Shown: positions 24,989 to 32,288 of the stretch, piece by piece
Position numbering within the stretch: position 1 is the stretch's first letter
Layout of the letters: each line of letters opens with the position of its first letter
Origin: an uncultured Erysipelotrichaceae bacterium
Lineage (GTDB): Bacteria > Bacillota_I > Bacilli_A > RF39 > UBA660
NCBI GenBank assembly: GCA_948439995.1
Contig: CAOJNP010000010.1
Span: 1-34,500 of the forward strand
Direction of reading: 5' to 3'
DNA: 34,500 nucleotides
Notes under the pieces: generated by a model
Databases searched by the model: none
Seen by the model: only the letters and a program-made list of their open reading frames with translations
Told to the model about the DNA's origin: nothing
Translations under genes and position numbers: made by a program

Positions 24989-26776
24989 TTATAATCCTCC
25001 ACCAGAACCAAATGAATCAAGCTCTTCTTGTGTCACTATAACTCGAATTTGCATTCTTCTATTACCACAAACAAATAAGGCTTCACCTTGATTATAATAT
25101 TTAATCATATCTTTTTCACTATCATTTAAATCGATCAATCGCGCTAAATCATCAACCGCTTGTTTCTTTAAATTCATTACCATATAATAAGCAGCATTGT
25201 CAAATATTGCTTTACCATGTGTTATAACATTTGGAGCAGCAAAATCGGTTGGTTGTTGTGTAATGATAATAGTTCCAGTATTGTATTTTCTACTTCTTCG
25301 TTGTATCTGTGCTAAGAATTCAGCACCTAATTCATTTCTTGTAGCCAAAAGAACATGGGCTTCATCTACATATAACACAGTATTAACTGTGGAATCTAAA
25401 CATAAACCCCAAGCGTATTTTAAAATATTAAAGAATAGTGCATTTTTAATATTATCATCTGAATTCATCAATTCTCGAATATTAAAAACAATAAAATCAC
25501 TTTCAATATGTAAAGTTGTATGTCCAGTAAAATAATATCGTAATTCTTTGACTAAAGGTCTAATTTTTAATTCCAAACGCTCCATGACATCACGTTCATG
25601 TGTTTTTTCTGTCATAGAAAGAAGTCTACCTTTAATCGTTGCATATACATCGTCAAAAGTTGGATAATCTTCGGATGTAAATTGAGTGTAATCAGTATCA
25701 AAATCAATTTTATATCGTTTGTATGTATCTTGTACAACTTCTGTAAATAAAGTTAAAACATCTTCTTCAATACTAGGAGAATAATATTTCATAAACGCCT
25801 TTAAGTTTTGTAAAGTACGTGTTAAAATTGTATATCCAAGTCCTTGAGAAATTTCGTTTTCATCAGCATCAATGACAATTTCCAGTGGATTGATCATACC
25901 AAATTCTCCACCTTTACCAAGATCAAGAAAATCTCCTCCCATTGTGCGAGCCATGTCTTCTAATTCACCCTCTGGATCAATACAAACTACTTTGGATTCA
26001 TTTCGTAAATGATTTCGAAGTAATAACTTTGCACTCGTTGATTTACCACTACCAGAAGTTCCTAAAATAATAATATTTGCATTATTTCGATTGCTTTCTT
26101 TTTTAATTTGATATAAGAATTGATTAAACAATATAACTCCACCAGAGGAATCAACACCAAAAAGTGCACTATTTCCAGGATCTTTAATACTATCAAAAAC
26201 AAATGGATACATTGCTGCGATCGTAACAGATGGAATTGGAGTTCCAATACGGTTTTCCACATCTTGTTTTGGAAAAATTGGAATCATAGATTTGATTACT
26301 TTTTCTTGTTCAAACATAAGAGGTATTCCTCTCATTCCTAAAGCATCAAGATAATTTCGTACTTGAATCTTTTTTAAATCCAATTCGTCTTTCGTATCAG
26401 CAGCAATCATAATATGTAATTGATAATCAAAAATGCGAGCTTGCGTTGCTACCAGCATTTGAATAAATTGTTCTAATGACTCATAATCTTGACGAATTCG
26501 TTCTTGAATAGTTTTATCATGTTCTGATTGATATCTAGTTTTTAAATCTGCTATTTCTTTATTAATCATACTTTGTAATGTAGATAACTCAATTGGAATG
26601 TGTTTCACAGCCACTTTAATTCCAGTCATCATATTTGTTAAATTAGCTAAATAACCAACTTGAATATATTTTGGATAACTAACAATTGTTAATATCGTAC
26701 AATATTTTCCACTCATCATAAAATCCATTGGTTTAAAATCTATTCCCTTTGGAGCTAATTGTGCTTTAATATTCAT
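24989..26776 (-). CDS. virB4: VirB4 ATPase, motor part
   Basis: VirB4 is the hexameric ATPase that powers assembly and substrate transfer in T4SSs. The 595 residues include the second half of the VirB4 N-terminal domain with a coiled coil (about 60-105), then the RecA-like motor. Walker A is GTSGSGKST at 239-247, followed by VVCIDPEGELEDMA. Walker B is VLYVDEAHVLL at about 467-477, and IIITQQPTDF near 505 is the sensor. The normal family length is about 800 residues. Here the first part is a separate gene (26776-27342), and the two genes overlap by one base (TAATG). The sum, 783 residues, equals a standard VirB4. The C-terminus ends in a flexible SFGSGGGL tail. It is the last gene of the main T4SS operon. 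Confidence 0.93.
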   Translation of the reverse strand: MNIKAQLAPKGIDFKPMDFMMSGKYCTILTIVSYPKYIQVGYLANLTNMMTGIKVAVKHIPIELSTLQSMINKEIADLKTRYQSEHDKTIQERIRQDYESLEQFIQMLVATQARIFDYQLHIMIAADTKDELDLKKIQVRNYLDALGMRGIPLMFEQEKVIKSMIPIFPKQDVENRIGTPIPSVTIAAMYPFVFDSIKDPGNSALFGVDSSGGVILFNQFLYQIKKESNRNNANIIILGTSGSGKSTSAKLLLRNHLRNESKVVCIDPEGELEDMARTMGGDFLDLGKGGEFGMINPLEIVIDADENEISQGLGYTILTRTLQNLKAFMKYYSPSIEEDVLTLFTEVVQDTYKRYKIDFDTDYTQFTSEDYPTFDDVYATIKGRLLSMTEKTHERDVMERLELKIRPLVKELRYYFTGHTTLHIESDFIVFNIRELMNSDDNIKNALFFNILKYAWGLCLDSTVNTVLYVDEAHVLLATRNELGAEFLAQIQRRSRKYNTGTIIITQQPTDFAAPNVITHGKAIFDNAAYYMVMNLKKQAVDDLARLIDLNDSEKDMIKYYNQGEALFVCGNRRMQIRVIVTQEELDSFGSGGGL

Positions 26777-27342
26777 TATGGACTCACCATCCCACTAAAT
26801 GTTGCTGCATTTCCCCCATTAAAGAAATTATCGATAATTACTCTTAAGTCATTATTGGAAGTTTGTGTTGAATTAAGACCACATAATGCTAAATTACTAA
26901 TTAAATTATTAATTCGTTTTTGAATGATTTCCATTTTCTTTTCTTTAAATAAAATATAATATTCGGTATCAACCACATTGTAAGCAGCACTCATAAACAT
27001 ATTTGCTTTATTAATATCTTCTTGAATTAATTTTCGACTTACATTTGATTGTGCTTTATTAAAAAGAATTTGTAATTGAGATAAATAAACGTTAATATCT
27101 ACAGGACGATCTGCTACAATAAGCCAAAATTCATAATCCACTGCATTGTAAAAATTTCTTAAATTATAAATAATATTGTCTCTTTCCGATTGATCCATAA
27201 TAAAAATGTTTCTTGGCATTACTTTAATACCTGTAACATATTCTCCATTATCTAATTGAATCATTCCATTCATGATCCCTCGAATTGGAATCCAATCTTC
27301 TGTCCATTTCGAAGTCATTTCTTGTGCTTTATTTTTTGCCAT
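26776..27342 (-). CDS. VirB4 N-terminal domain encoded separately
   Basis: These 188 residues look like the first part of the VirB4 N-terminal domain. The opening, DWIPIRGIMNGMIQLDNGEYVTGIKV, matches the usual start of Gram-positive VirB4/TraE-like proteins, followed by RNFYNAVDYEFWLIVADRPVD and a helical part that ends at the join with the motor gene. There is no ATPase motif. The stop overlaps the motor gene start by one base, and the start overlaps the PrgI-like gene by 14 bases. Both overlaps point to coupled translation and equal amounts of the two parts. The second half of the same domain begins the next protein, so the two chains should associate. A simple frameshift artefact is less likely, because the downstream ATG is well formed and the reading change is at a clean TAATG. 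Confidence 0.85.
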   Translation of the reverse strand: MAKNKAQEMTSKWTEDWIPIRGIMNGMIQLDNGEYVTGIKVMPRNIFIMDQSERDNIIYNLRNFYNAVDYEFWLIVADRPVDINVYLSQLQILFNKAQSNVSRKLIQEDINKANMFMSAAYNVVDTEYYILFKEKKMEIIQKRINNLISNLALCGLNSTQTSNNDLRVIIDNFFNGGNAATFSGMVSP

Positions 27343-27637
27343 CGTAAATACACCAACCTTTCCAATAATACCTCTTTCGATTTATAATAAATAAAATAAT
27401 ATTTGTTAATAATTGCATTACATTATGATAATTAGGAACTGGTGCCACTAAAAACGCAGCAATAATGGCTGGAAGAAGTACCAATAAAGCCATTTGTAAT
27501 GTCATCGACTGAAAAACAAATAACATAGCAATAGTTAGTGTACAACCAACTCCAAAAACTACTAAATCGATTGGTGTAAAAAATCCTAATATTAATTTGG
27601 ATTTTTTCGTATTTGCTGGTATCAAAAAATTATTCAT
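27329..27637 (-). CDS. prgI: PrgI/VirB3-like T4SS membrane protein
   Basis: PrgI-family proteins occupy the VirB3 position in Gram-positive T4SSs and lie directly before virB4. The 102 residues start with a short soluble part (NNFLIPANTKKSKLILGFFTP), then two closely spaced hydrophobic segments (about 24-42 and 46-66). A short segment ends in IINRKRYYWKGWCIYDGKK. Length, topology and gene order all fit. A ribosome site GGGTGATG precedes the ATG. The gene is 23 bases after the VirB6-like gene and overlaps the next one by 14 bases. Confidence 0.85.
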   Translation of the reverse strand: MNNFLIPANTKKSKLILGFFTPIDLVVFGVGCTLTIAMLFVFQSMTLQMALLVLLPAIIAAFLVAPVPNYHNVMQLLTNIILFIINRKRYYWKGWCIYDGKK

Positions 27638-27660
27638 AGTTCATCACCCTTTTATTCATT

Positions 27661-29787
27661 TTAATTATTATTATTGCTATTATTCGCTTGAGTTCGGAAT
27701 AATTCACGTCGTTCTACATCTGAAATTGCATTCGATGCATTCCCTTTAATACTTCCTAACATTCCATATAAAGTATCTAAGTCATCACCACTTAAATCTG
27801 AAATATTAACATTAGCTAAATCAATTCGATCCAATAAGCTAGTTTGAGAAGAATTTAACCCTTTTAAAACTTCTACTTTTAAATCTGCATATTTATCCAT
27901 GTTTGCACCTAACGTACGTAAAACTCCTTGTAATTGACTTTGTTTATTAGGTTGCGATTGAATTGCTCTTTCAATTCCTTTGATATCAGCATCAGCTCTG
28001 TTAAATCCACGTAAAGCACTTATAAAATTAGTTGCATCACTAATTCCTGCAGCTCTTGCAATATCTGAGTGATCCATTGCGTTCCACTCATCATCCGTTC
28101 CTGAAAAACTTGCTCTTGCCTGTGCTAATTTTTCATTATATGCATCCCACTGTACTTGATTAGTATATTTAAATAAATTACCACGTGCTCTTGTAAGTCT
28201 TTCATCCGCCTTTTTCCAAGCATCCGAATCTTTCCATACATTTTGAATACCTGAAGTTGAATTTTTAATTGCATTCATGGCTTCTTTTAAACGATTATCT
28301 GTAATTGCAGATTCTCCCCAACCAACAGTACTTCTTGCAGTATTACCAAAATCTTTTATATGACCAAGACCACTACCAAAAGCTGTTCCAATAAAAGGAA
28401 TGTCCATACGATGGGAAGCACGATAAGCTTCTAGTTTATTACGTTTGGCTTCTTGTTCTTCCACTCCAGATTTTCTTGCCTTATTCATATCTGCTAAATT
28501 TTTAGCACTCATTCCTTTAATTCCTGCACGTGTACCAGCTGAAAAAGCACTTTTAATCCCAGAAGATAAAAATCCTCCACTTACTCCCCAGATGCCGCTT
28601 GCGATAGCCGCAGCTTTTTTAGCTCCTGTTAAATTCTGGTCTTTTACACTTCGAAAACTTCTTAATCCACCTTGAATACTATGTGTAATTCCACGAGTTA
28701 AGCCAAGAGCACTTGCTCCAAGAAAAGCTCCAGCACCTAAAGCTCCACCAGCTCCAAGTTTTCCCATGAAATCTTTTAAACCAAGTTTAATATTTCCAGA
28801 ATCAATTCCCGTAATATCCGATAATAATTTTGGAAATTCTTTGGCAAACATTAAAATTCCCATAATAATTAAAACATTCGCAATAATACCTGTAAGCCCT
28901 GCACCACTCGCCCAATTAAGTTCAAAATTAGAAATAAAATAAACGACTAAGTACATTATAAAAACTCGTACAAACACTTCTGTAAAACAGGCTATGGTCT
29001 TTTTTAACCATTTTTTAAATACTTCATTTTTTGTAGGCATTACCCGCATTAAAACCGGAATCGGTGCAATGAGTTGTAAAAATGCAAGACGGGCTGCTCG
29101 AACTGCTAAATCCAAAGAAAAAGTAGCAAGTACATAAATCAAAAAGATGCCAACGGCTGTTGAAAAGCCAAAATGATAAGTAACCTTTCCATCGACAATA
29201 GCATCGGCCATATTACCGATTAATACAAAATTAGAGGATGATTCTTGTATTGCTTTTTCTATTGAATCACAAGTATACTCGCCAAAATTACACTCCTTTT
29301 TCTCCGCATTTAAAAATGCACTCAAAGAAGTATAAGCAAGCCTTACACCAAACTCATTTTGAACATTTGTTTGTTCATTATTTGCAACGCCAGTACCTAA
29401 AACTAAAATACCAATTGTATTCTTCTCTAAAATAAAATTTTGAATATTATAAGCAAAGTCAAAAATAGAAGGAAGTAAACCACAAATAACCAAAGAAGTT
29501 ACAAAAGTAGGAACCATTTTAGAAATTCCTTTTTCTCCTTTGGTCAACTGTTCTGGATCTACCAAAGCTTTTAAAAGGGCATAAGCCAAAACAAATAACA
29601 TGATAACACCTAAAACAGAATAAATTCGTTGGGAAAAATTACGATAAAAATCATCTTTAAAAATATTAGTTCGAGCAAGTAAAACAAAAATATCATACAT
29701 AATAGCTACAAATTGGTAAATAATAGCATCTAACCACAATAAAATACTATGAAATCCAACGCTTAAAGCATGTTTCCAACCCATCAT
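27661..29787 (-). CDS. VirB6/TrbL-like polytopic channel protein with long soluble tail
   Basis: This is the probable inner-membrane channel core of the T4SS. In 708 residues, about six to seven hydrophobic helices fill the first 340 (for example GVIMLFVLAYALLKALV, AVGIFLIYVLATFSLDLAV, VLIIMGILMFAKEFPKLL). A loop near 125-190, with two Cys (ECNFGEYTCDS), is probably outside the cell. LQLIAPIPVLMRVMP is a feature common in Gram-positive VirB6-type proteins. A Gly/Ala-rich segment (GKLGAGGALGAGAFLGASAL) follows, then about 300 hydrophilic, basic and helical residues that should be cytoplasmic and end in an Asn run. Two adjacent ATG codons follow AAGGAGGTG, and either may be used. The tail is unknown and may contact VirB4 or substrate. 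Confidence 0.88.
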   Translation of the reverse strand: MMGWKHALSVGFHSILLWLDAIIYQFVAIMYDIFVLLARTNIFKDDFYRNFSQRIYSVLGVIMLFVLAYALLKALVDPEQLTKGEKGISKMVPTFVTSLVICGLLPSIFDFAYNIQNFILEKNTIGILVLGTGVANNEQTNVQNEFGVRLAYTSLSAFLNAEKKECNFGEYTCDSIEKAIQESSSNFVLIGNMADAIVDGKVTYHFGFSTAVGIFLIYVLATFSLDLAVRAARLAFLQLIAPIPVLMRVMPTKNEVFKKWLKKTIACFTEVFVRVFIMYLVVYFISNFELNWASGAGLTGIIANVLIIMGILMFAKEFPKLLSDITGIDSGNIKLGLKDFMGKLGAGGALGAGAFLGASALGLTRGITHSIQGGLRSFRSVKDQNLTGAKKAAAIASGIWGVSGGFLSSGIKSAFSAGTRAGIKGMSAKNLADMNKARKSGVEEQEAKRNKLEAYRASHRMDIPFIGTAFGSGLGHIKDFGNTARSTVGWGESAITDNRLKEAMNAIKNSTSGIQNVWKDSDAWKKADERLTRARGNLFKYTNQVQWDAYNEKLAQARASFSGTDDEWNAMDHSDIARAAGISDATNFISALRGFNRADADIKGIERAIQSQPNKQSQLQGVLRTLGANMDKYADLKVEVLKGLNSSQTSLLDRIDLANVNISDLSGDDLDTLYGMLGSIKGNASNAISDVERRELFRTQANNSNNNN

Positions 29788-29797
29788 TGCACCTCCT

Positions 29798-30241
29798 TTA
29801 CTGACCTATTCCACATGTTTCTAAATCATAAATCCCAAAAGTTTCAAATAAGAAATCTAATAGAAAAGGTAATAGGAAAATTAAAATCCCAATAATTAAT
29901 CTTTTTACAAACTTTCCATTTGCTTTTTTTAATCCTTCAGCATCATGAGAAGTAATTGCTTTTACATAATCAATAGTGGATAAAATGATAACTAAAATAG
30001 GAGCTGCAAATTTCATAATTTTAAAACCATCTTGTAACGCATAATAAAGAGAATTATATTCCCCATCAGACTTAAAAATAGATTCACAATTAATGGATTC
30101 ACTTTCAATAGGTTCTAATTCCAAAGCACAAGTTAGCGAAATATCATCTAATAATGATATTTCTTGTGCACTTACAATAATTGGTAGAACACAAAAAAAA
30201 GCAATCATAAAAAATGCAAAGATACGATTCGATTTCTTCAT
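29798..30241 (-). CDS. VirB2/TrbC-like pilin-type protein
   Basis: This small exported protein is the simplest member of a family repeated in this operon. It has a signal peptide (about 1-25, ending VSA), a short acidic mature region with three Cys, and two hydrophobic helices (about 74-93 and 112-132). The helices are separated by a charged loop SHDAEGLKKANGKFVKR, the topology of VirB2 and TrbC pilins. The tail DLETCGIGQ has one Cys. Its helices align by eye with the C-terminal modules of the three longer proteins upstream (30342-33500). It has a GAGGTG ribosome site and an extended -10 in the 100-base gap before it. Polymer formation is inferred from family, not shown. Confidence 0.8.
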   Translation of the reverse strand: MKKSNRIFAFFMIAFFCVLPIIVSAQEISLLDDISLTCALELEPIESESINCESIFKSDGEYNSLYYALQDGFKIMKFAAPILVIILSTIDYVKAITSHDAEGLKKANGKFVKRLIIGILIFLLPFLLDFLFETFGIYDLETCGIGQ

Positions 30242-30280
30242 TTTTGCTTCACCTCGAAACCTTTTTATTTTCTATAAACT

Positions 30281-30289
30281 ATTTTACCA
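30281..30289 (-). promoter_or_regulatory. Internal extended -10 promoter in the T4SS operon
   Basis: The minus strand reads TGGTAAAAT, a TG-n-TAAAAT box about 40 bases before the small pilin-like gene. It may give that gene and those downstream extra transcription. Confidence 0.4.
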
Positions 30290-30341
30290 GTTTTTTAAAA
30301 AGATTGCTACATTTTCTTGCATTTAATTTTAAAATATTGCT

Positions 30342-31223
30342 TTAACAATTATATGGACTAACTAAACATTTACTACAATTTCGATAATCAGTAGAATACT
30401 GATTCCAATCATCCACAAGAGAAAAAATTAAATTAATAATTGTTGGGATGAAGAAAATCACTACTCCAGAAATGACGCGAAAAACCAAACTACGAGCTGA
30501 TTTTTTAATTTCATCGTCTTTATTTGCAATCAAAGCCCTAAAAAAATCAAATGAACCAAATCCAATAATTAATATTGGAATTAAAATTTTAAAAATAGTA
30601 AAAATTTTACCAACAAATCGAAATGGTTTTAAAAAATCTCCAGAACAATAAGATGTTCCAGCATCTTTAACACTATTTTGTGATCCATTATTATTTTTCT
30701 TTGTTACTTTTACAAATCGCACAGAACTGATTGCAGTGCCATTTGGAATATTTCTACATTGATCCAAACCTTCGATAATATGGCCAACAATTGGAAATTT
30801 AGCAATAGCATTTTCATAAAAAAAATAAAGGCGAGAAGTATAAACAAGAGAAGTATCTTCATTTTCTACAAAAGCCGTGACATCTCCCTTTTCTGGTATT
30901 TTATATTTATTTTTTTTACCTTCATATGTACTATCTTGAGATTGATAAACAAAAACAAAACCCAATCCTTCATTTAATGACGTAGAAACATCAAAATTTT
31001 GATCTTTAATTTGATCTTTAATTTTCTTAACGAGAGTTGCATCGGAAGAGGAATCAAATTCCATTAGCAAAATAGTACCATTGGTAAATTCTAATTTTGC
31101 ATAATTTGTTTTCGTATCCGTTTCCTTAAAAGTATAATTTCCTAAATCACCAGATTCCATGGCATTCACTTGAGTACAAATAGAAATCAATATAACTAAG
31201 AAAATAACATAAAATTTTTTCAT
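30342..31223 (-). CDS. Pilin-module chimera with cyclophilin-like ectodomain
   Basis: This exported protein of 293 residues joins two parts. A signal peptide ends at VNA (about residue 20). The ectodomain (about 35-180) reads like a divergent cyclophilin: AKLEFTNGTILLMEF at the start, GKVIEG-like FPIVGHIIEGLDQCRNIPNG and a last strand ISSVRFVKV in the right order. The usual catalytic Arg, Phe and His residues are not evident, so it may bind rather than isomerise prolyl peptides. A linker with Cys leads to two helices (about 206-225 and 245-264) around NKDDEIKKSARS, the VirB2/TrbC-like module, and a tail ending CSKCLVSPYNC. The module matches the proteins at 31236 and 32289. The gene lies 12 bases after the 324-residue paralogue. 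Cyclophilin relationship is inferred from pattern only. Confidence 0.75.
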   Translation of the reverse strand: MKKFYVIFLVILISICTQVNAMESGDLGNYTFKETDTKTNYAKLEFTNGTILLMEFDSSSDATLVKKIKDQIKDQNFDVSTSLNEGLGFVFVYQSQDSTYEGKKNKYKIPEKGDVTAFVENEDTSLVYTSRLYFFYENAIAKFPIVGHIIEGLDQCRNIPNGTAISSVRFVKVTKKNNNGSQNSVKDAGTSYCSGDFLKPFRFVGKIFTIFKILIPILIIGFGSFDFFRALIANKDDEIKKSARSLVFRVISGVVIFFIPTIINLIFSLVDDWNQYSTDYRNCSKCLVSPYNC

Positions 31224-31235
31224 TTTGAAAACCTC

Positions 31236-32210
31236 CTAACATGATTTTGGATCATACAAACATTTTGTACACTCTGAATAATTTGACTGATAATCATTCC
31301 AATCATCTATAAGTGCAAATAAGAAATGAATCATAGCTGGGATAAAGAAAATAACAACTCCAGCTATTACTCTAAATACCAAAGCCTGAATCGCTTTTGG
31401 AATTTCGTCTGATTTATTAGAAATCATAACCTTAAAAAAATCAATTGCTCCAAAAATAATGATTAAAATTGGAATAATAACTTTTGCAGCAGTAAGAATC
31501 CAACCAACATATTTTAGTGGGACTTTTAAATTATTACTTTTACATAATTGATTGATTTCTGTATCTGTAATAGGAATAGGATCTACTTCAATATCTGGTT
31601 TTGGTTTTTCAGTAGATTCAGACTCATCTGAGCCATCTGAACCATCTTCGTACATTCCACCTGAATTATCTAGATCTGCTGCATTTGTAAGAGATATTAC
31701 AAATGTTTTTCCAGCACCTGATCCAGTTTCTAACACATATATTTTTTTGGGACAAGTTTTAACATTTTTCACATTATCATTTATGGAAAGAGTAGCACTT
31801 TGATTGCTTTTTATTTTCCAAGAATCTCCTGATTTAGTCATAGTAATTGTCATTCCATTTTTAGATGTATAAGAACAACCTTCCGTTTGCTCAATTAATT
31901 TTCTACTATTATTTGTTTCTTGCTCTGCAAACCCAACAGAACAATTACATGTTCCCATCGGACAAGATGCCATTACATTCATAAAAGCTGGGCAAACACT
32001 CTTTACATAATTATAATTTACTTTACAAGTTGCATTGATTGCATTGGGTGCAGCAAAAGACCCAGTAATTGTTCCATTTCGATTAATAACAGAATAACCA
32101 CCATTATAAACACAAGCTGTATTTGTATAACCAGTCAATTCTTCTGCATTAACATTCGATACAGAAAAAACAAGTAAAATAAGAAATAGCCAAAATAATT
32201 TTTTTCTCAT
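31236..32210 (-). CDS. Pilin-module chimera with Cys-rich ectodomain
   Basis: This is an exported protein of 324 residues. After a signal peptide (ending VNA at about residue 22), a Cys-rich ectodomain runs to about residue 180, with CPAFMNVMASCPMGTCNCS near 74-92 and a later unit from EGCSYTSKNG to TCPKKIYVLE. That unit resembles the one found twice in the 403-residue protein. An acidic Ser/Asp/Pro linker follows (about 190-218). The C-terminus is the VirB2/TrbC-like module: a conserved Cys, helix VIIPILIIIFGAIDFFKV, loop NKSDEIPK, helix VFRVIAGVVIFFIPAMIHF, then a tail with CTKCLYDPKSC. An extended -10 lies in the 78-base gap upstream, and GAGGAATTG is the ribosome site. Whether the ectodomain is cut off or carried on a pilus is unknown. 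Confidence 0.78.
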   Translation of the reverse strand: MRKKLFWLFLILLVFSVSNVNAEELTGYTNTACVYNGGYSVINRNGTITGSFAAPNAINATCKVNYNYVKSVCPAFMNVMASCPMGTCNCSVGFAEQETNNSRKLIEQTEGCSYTSKNGMTITMTKSGDSWKIKSNQSATLSINDNVKNVKTCPKKIYVLETGSGAGKTFVISLTNAADLDNSGGMYEDGSDGSDESESTEKPKPDIEVDPIPITDTEINQLCKSNNLKVPLKYVGWILTAAKVIIPILIIIFGAIDFFKVMISNKSDEIPKAIQALVFRVIAGVVIFFIPAMIHFLFALIDDWNDYQSNYSECTKCLYDPKSC

Positions 32211-32232
32211 TTCAATTCCTCAATTCTTTTAT

Positions 32233-32241
32233 AGTATAACA
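32233..32241 (-). promoter_or_regulatory. Internal extended -10 promoter before the 324-residue gene
   Basis: The minus strand reads TGTTATACT, a TG-n-TATACT box about 23 bases upstream of the start. A weaker T4SS-internal promoter is plausible. Confidence 0.4.
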
Positions 32242-32288
32242 AAAATACAATTAGAAAACTACCTCAAGACTTAATAGAACGTCAAATA

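Noticed and set aside
25197-25535. 112-codon plus-strand frame inside virB4
   Set aside because: It is an antisense shadow of the Walker B region of VirB4, with no family features.
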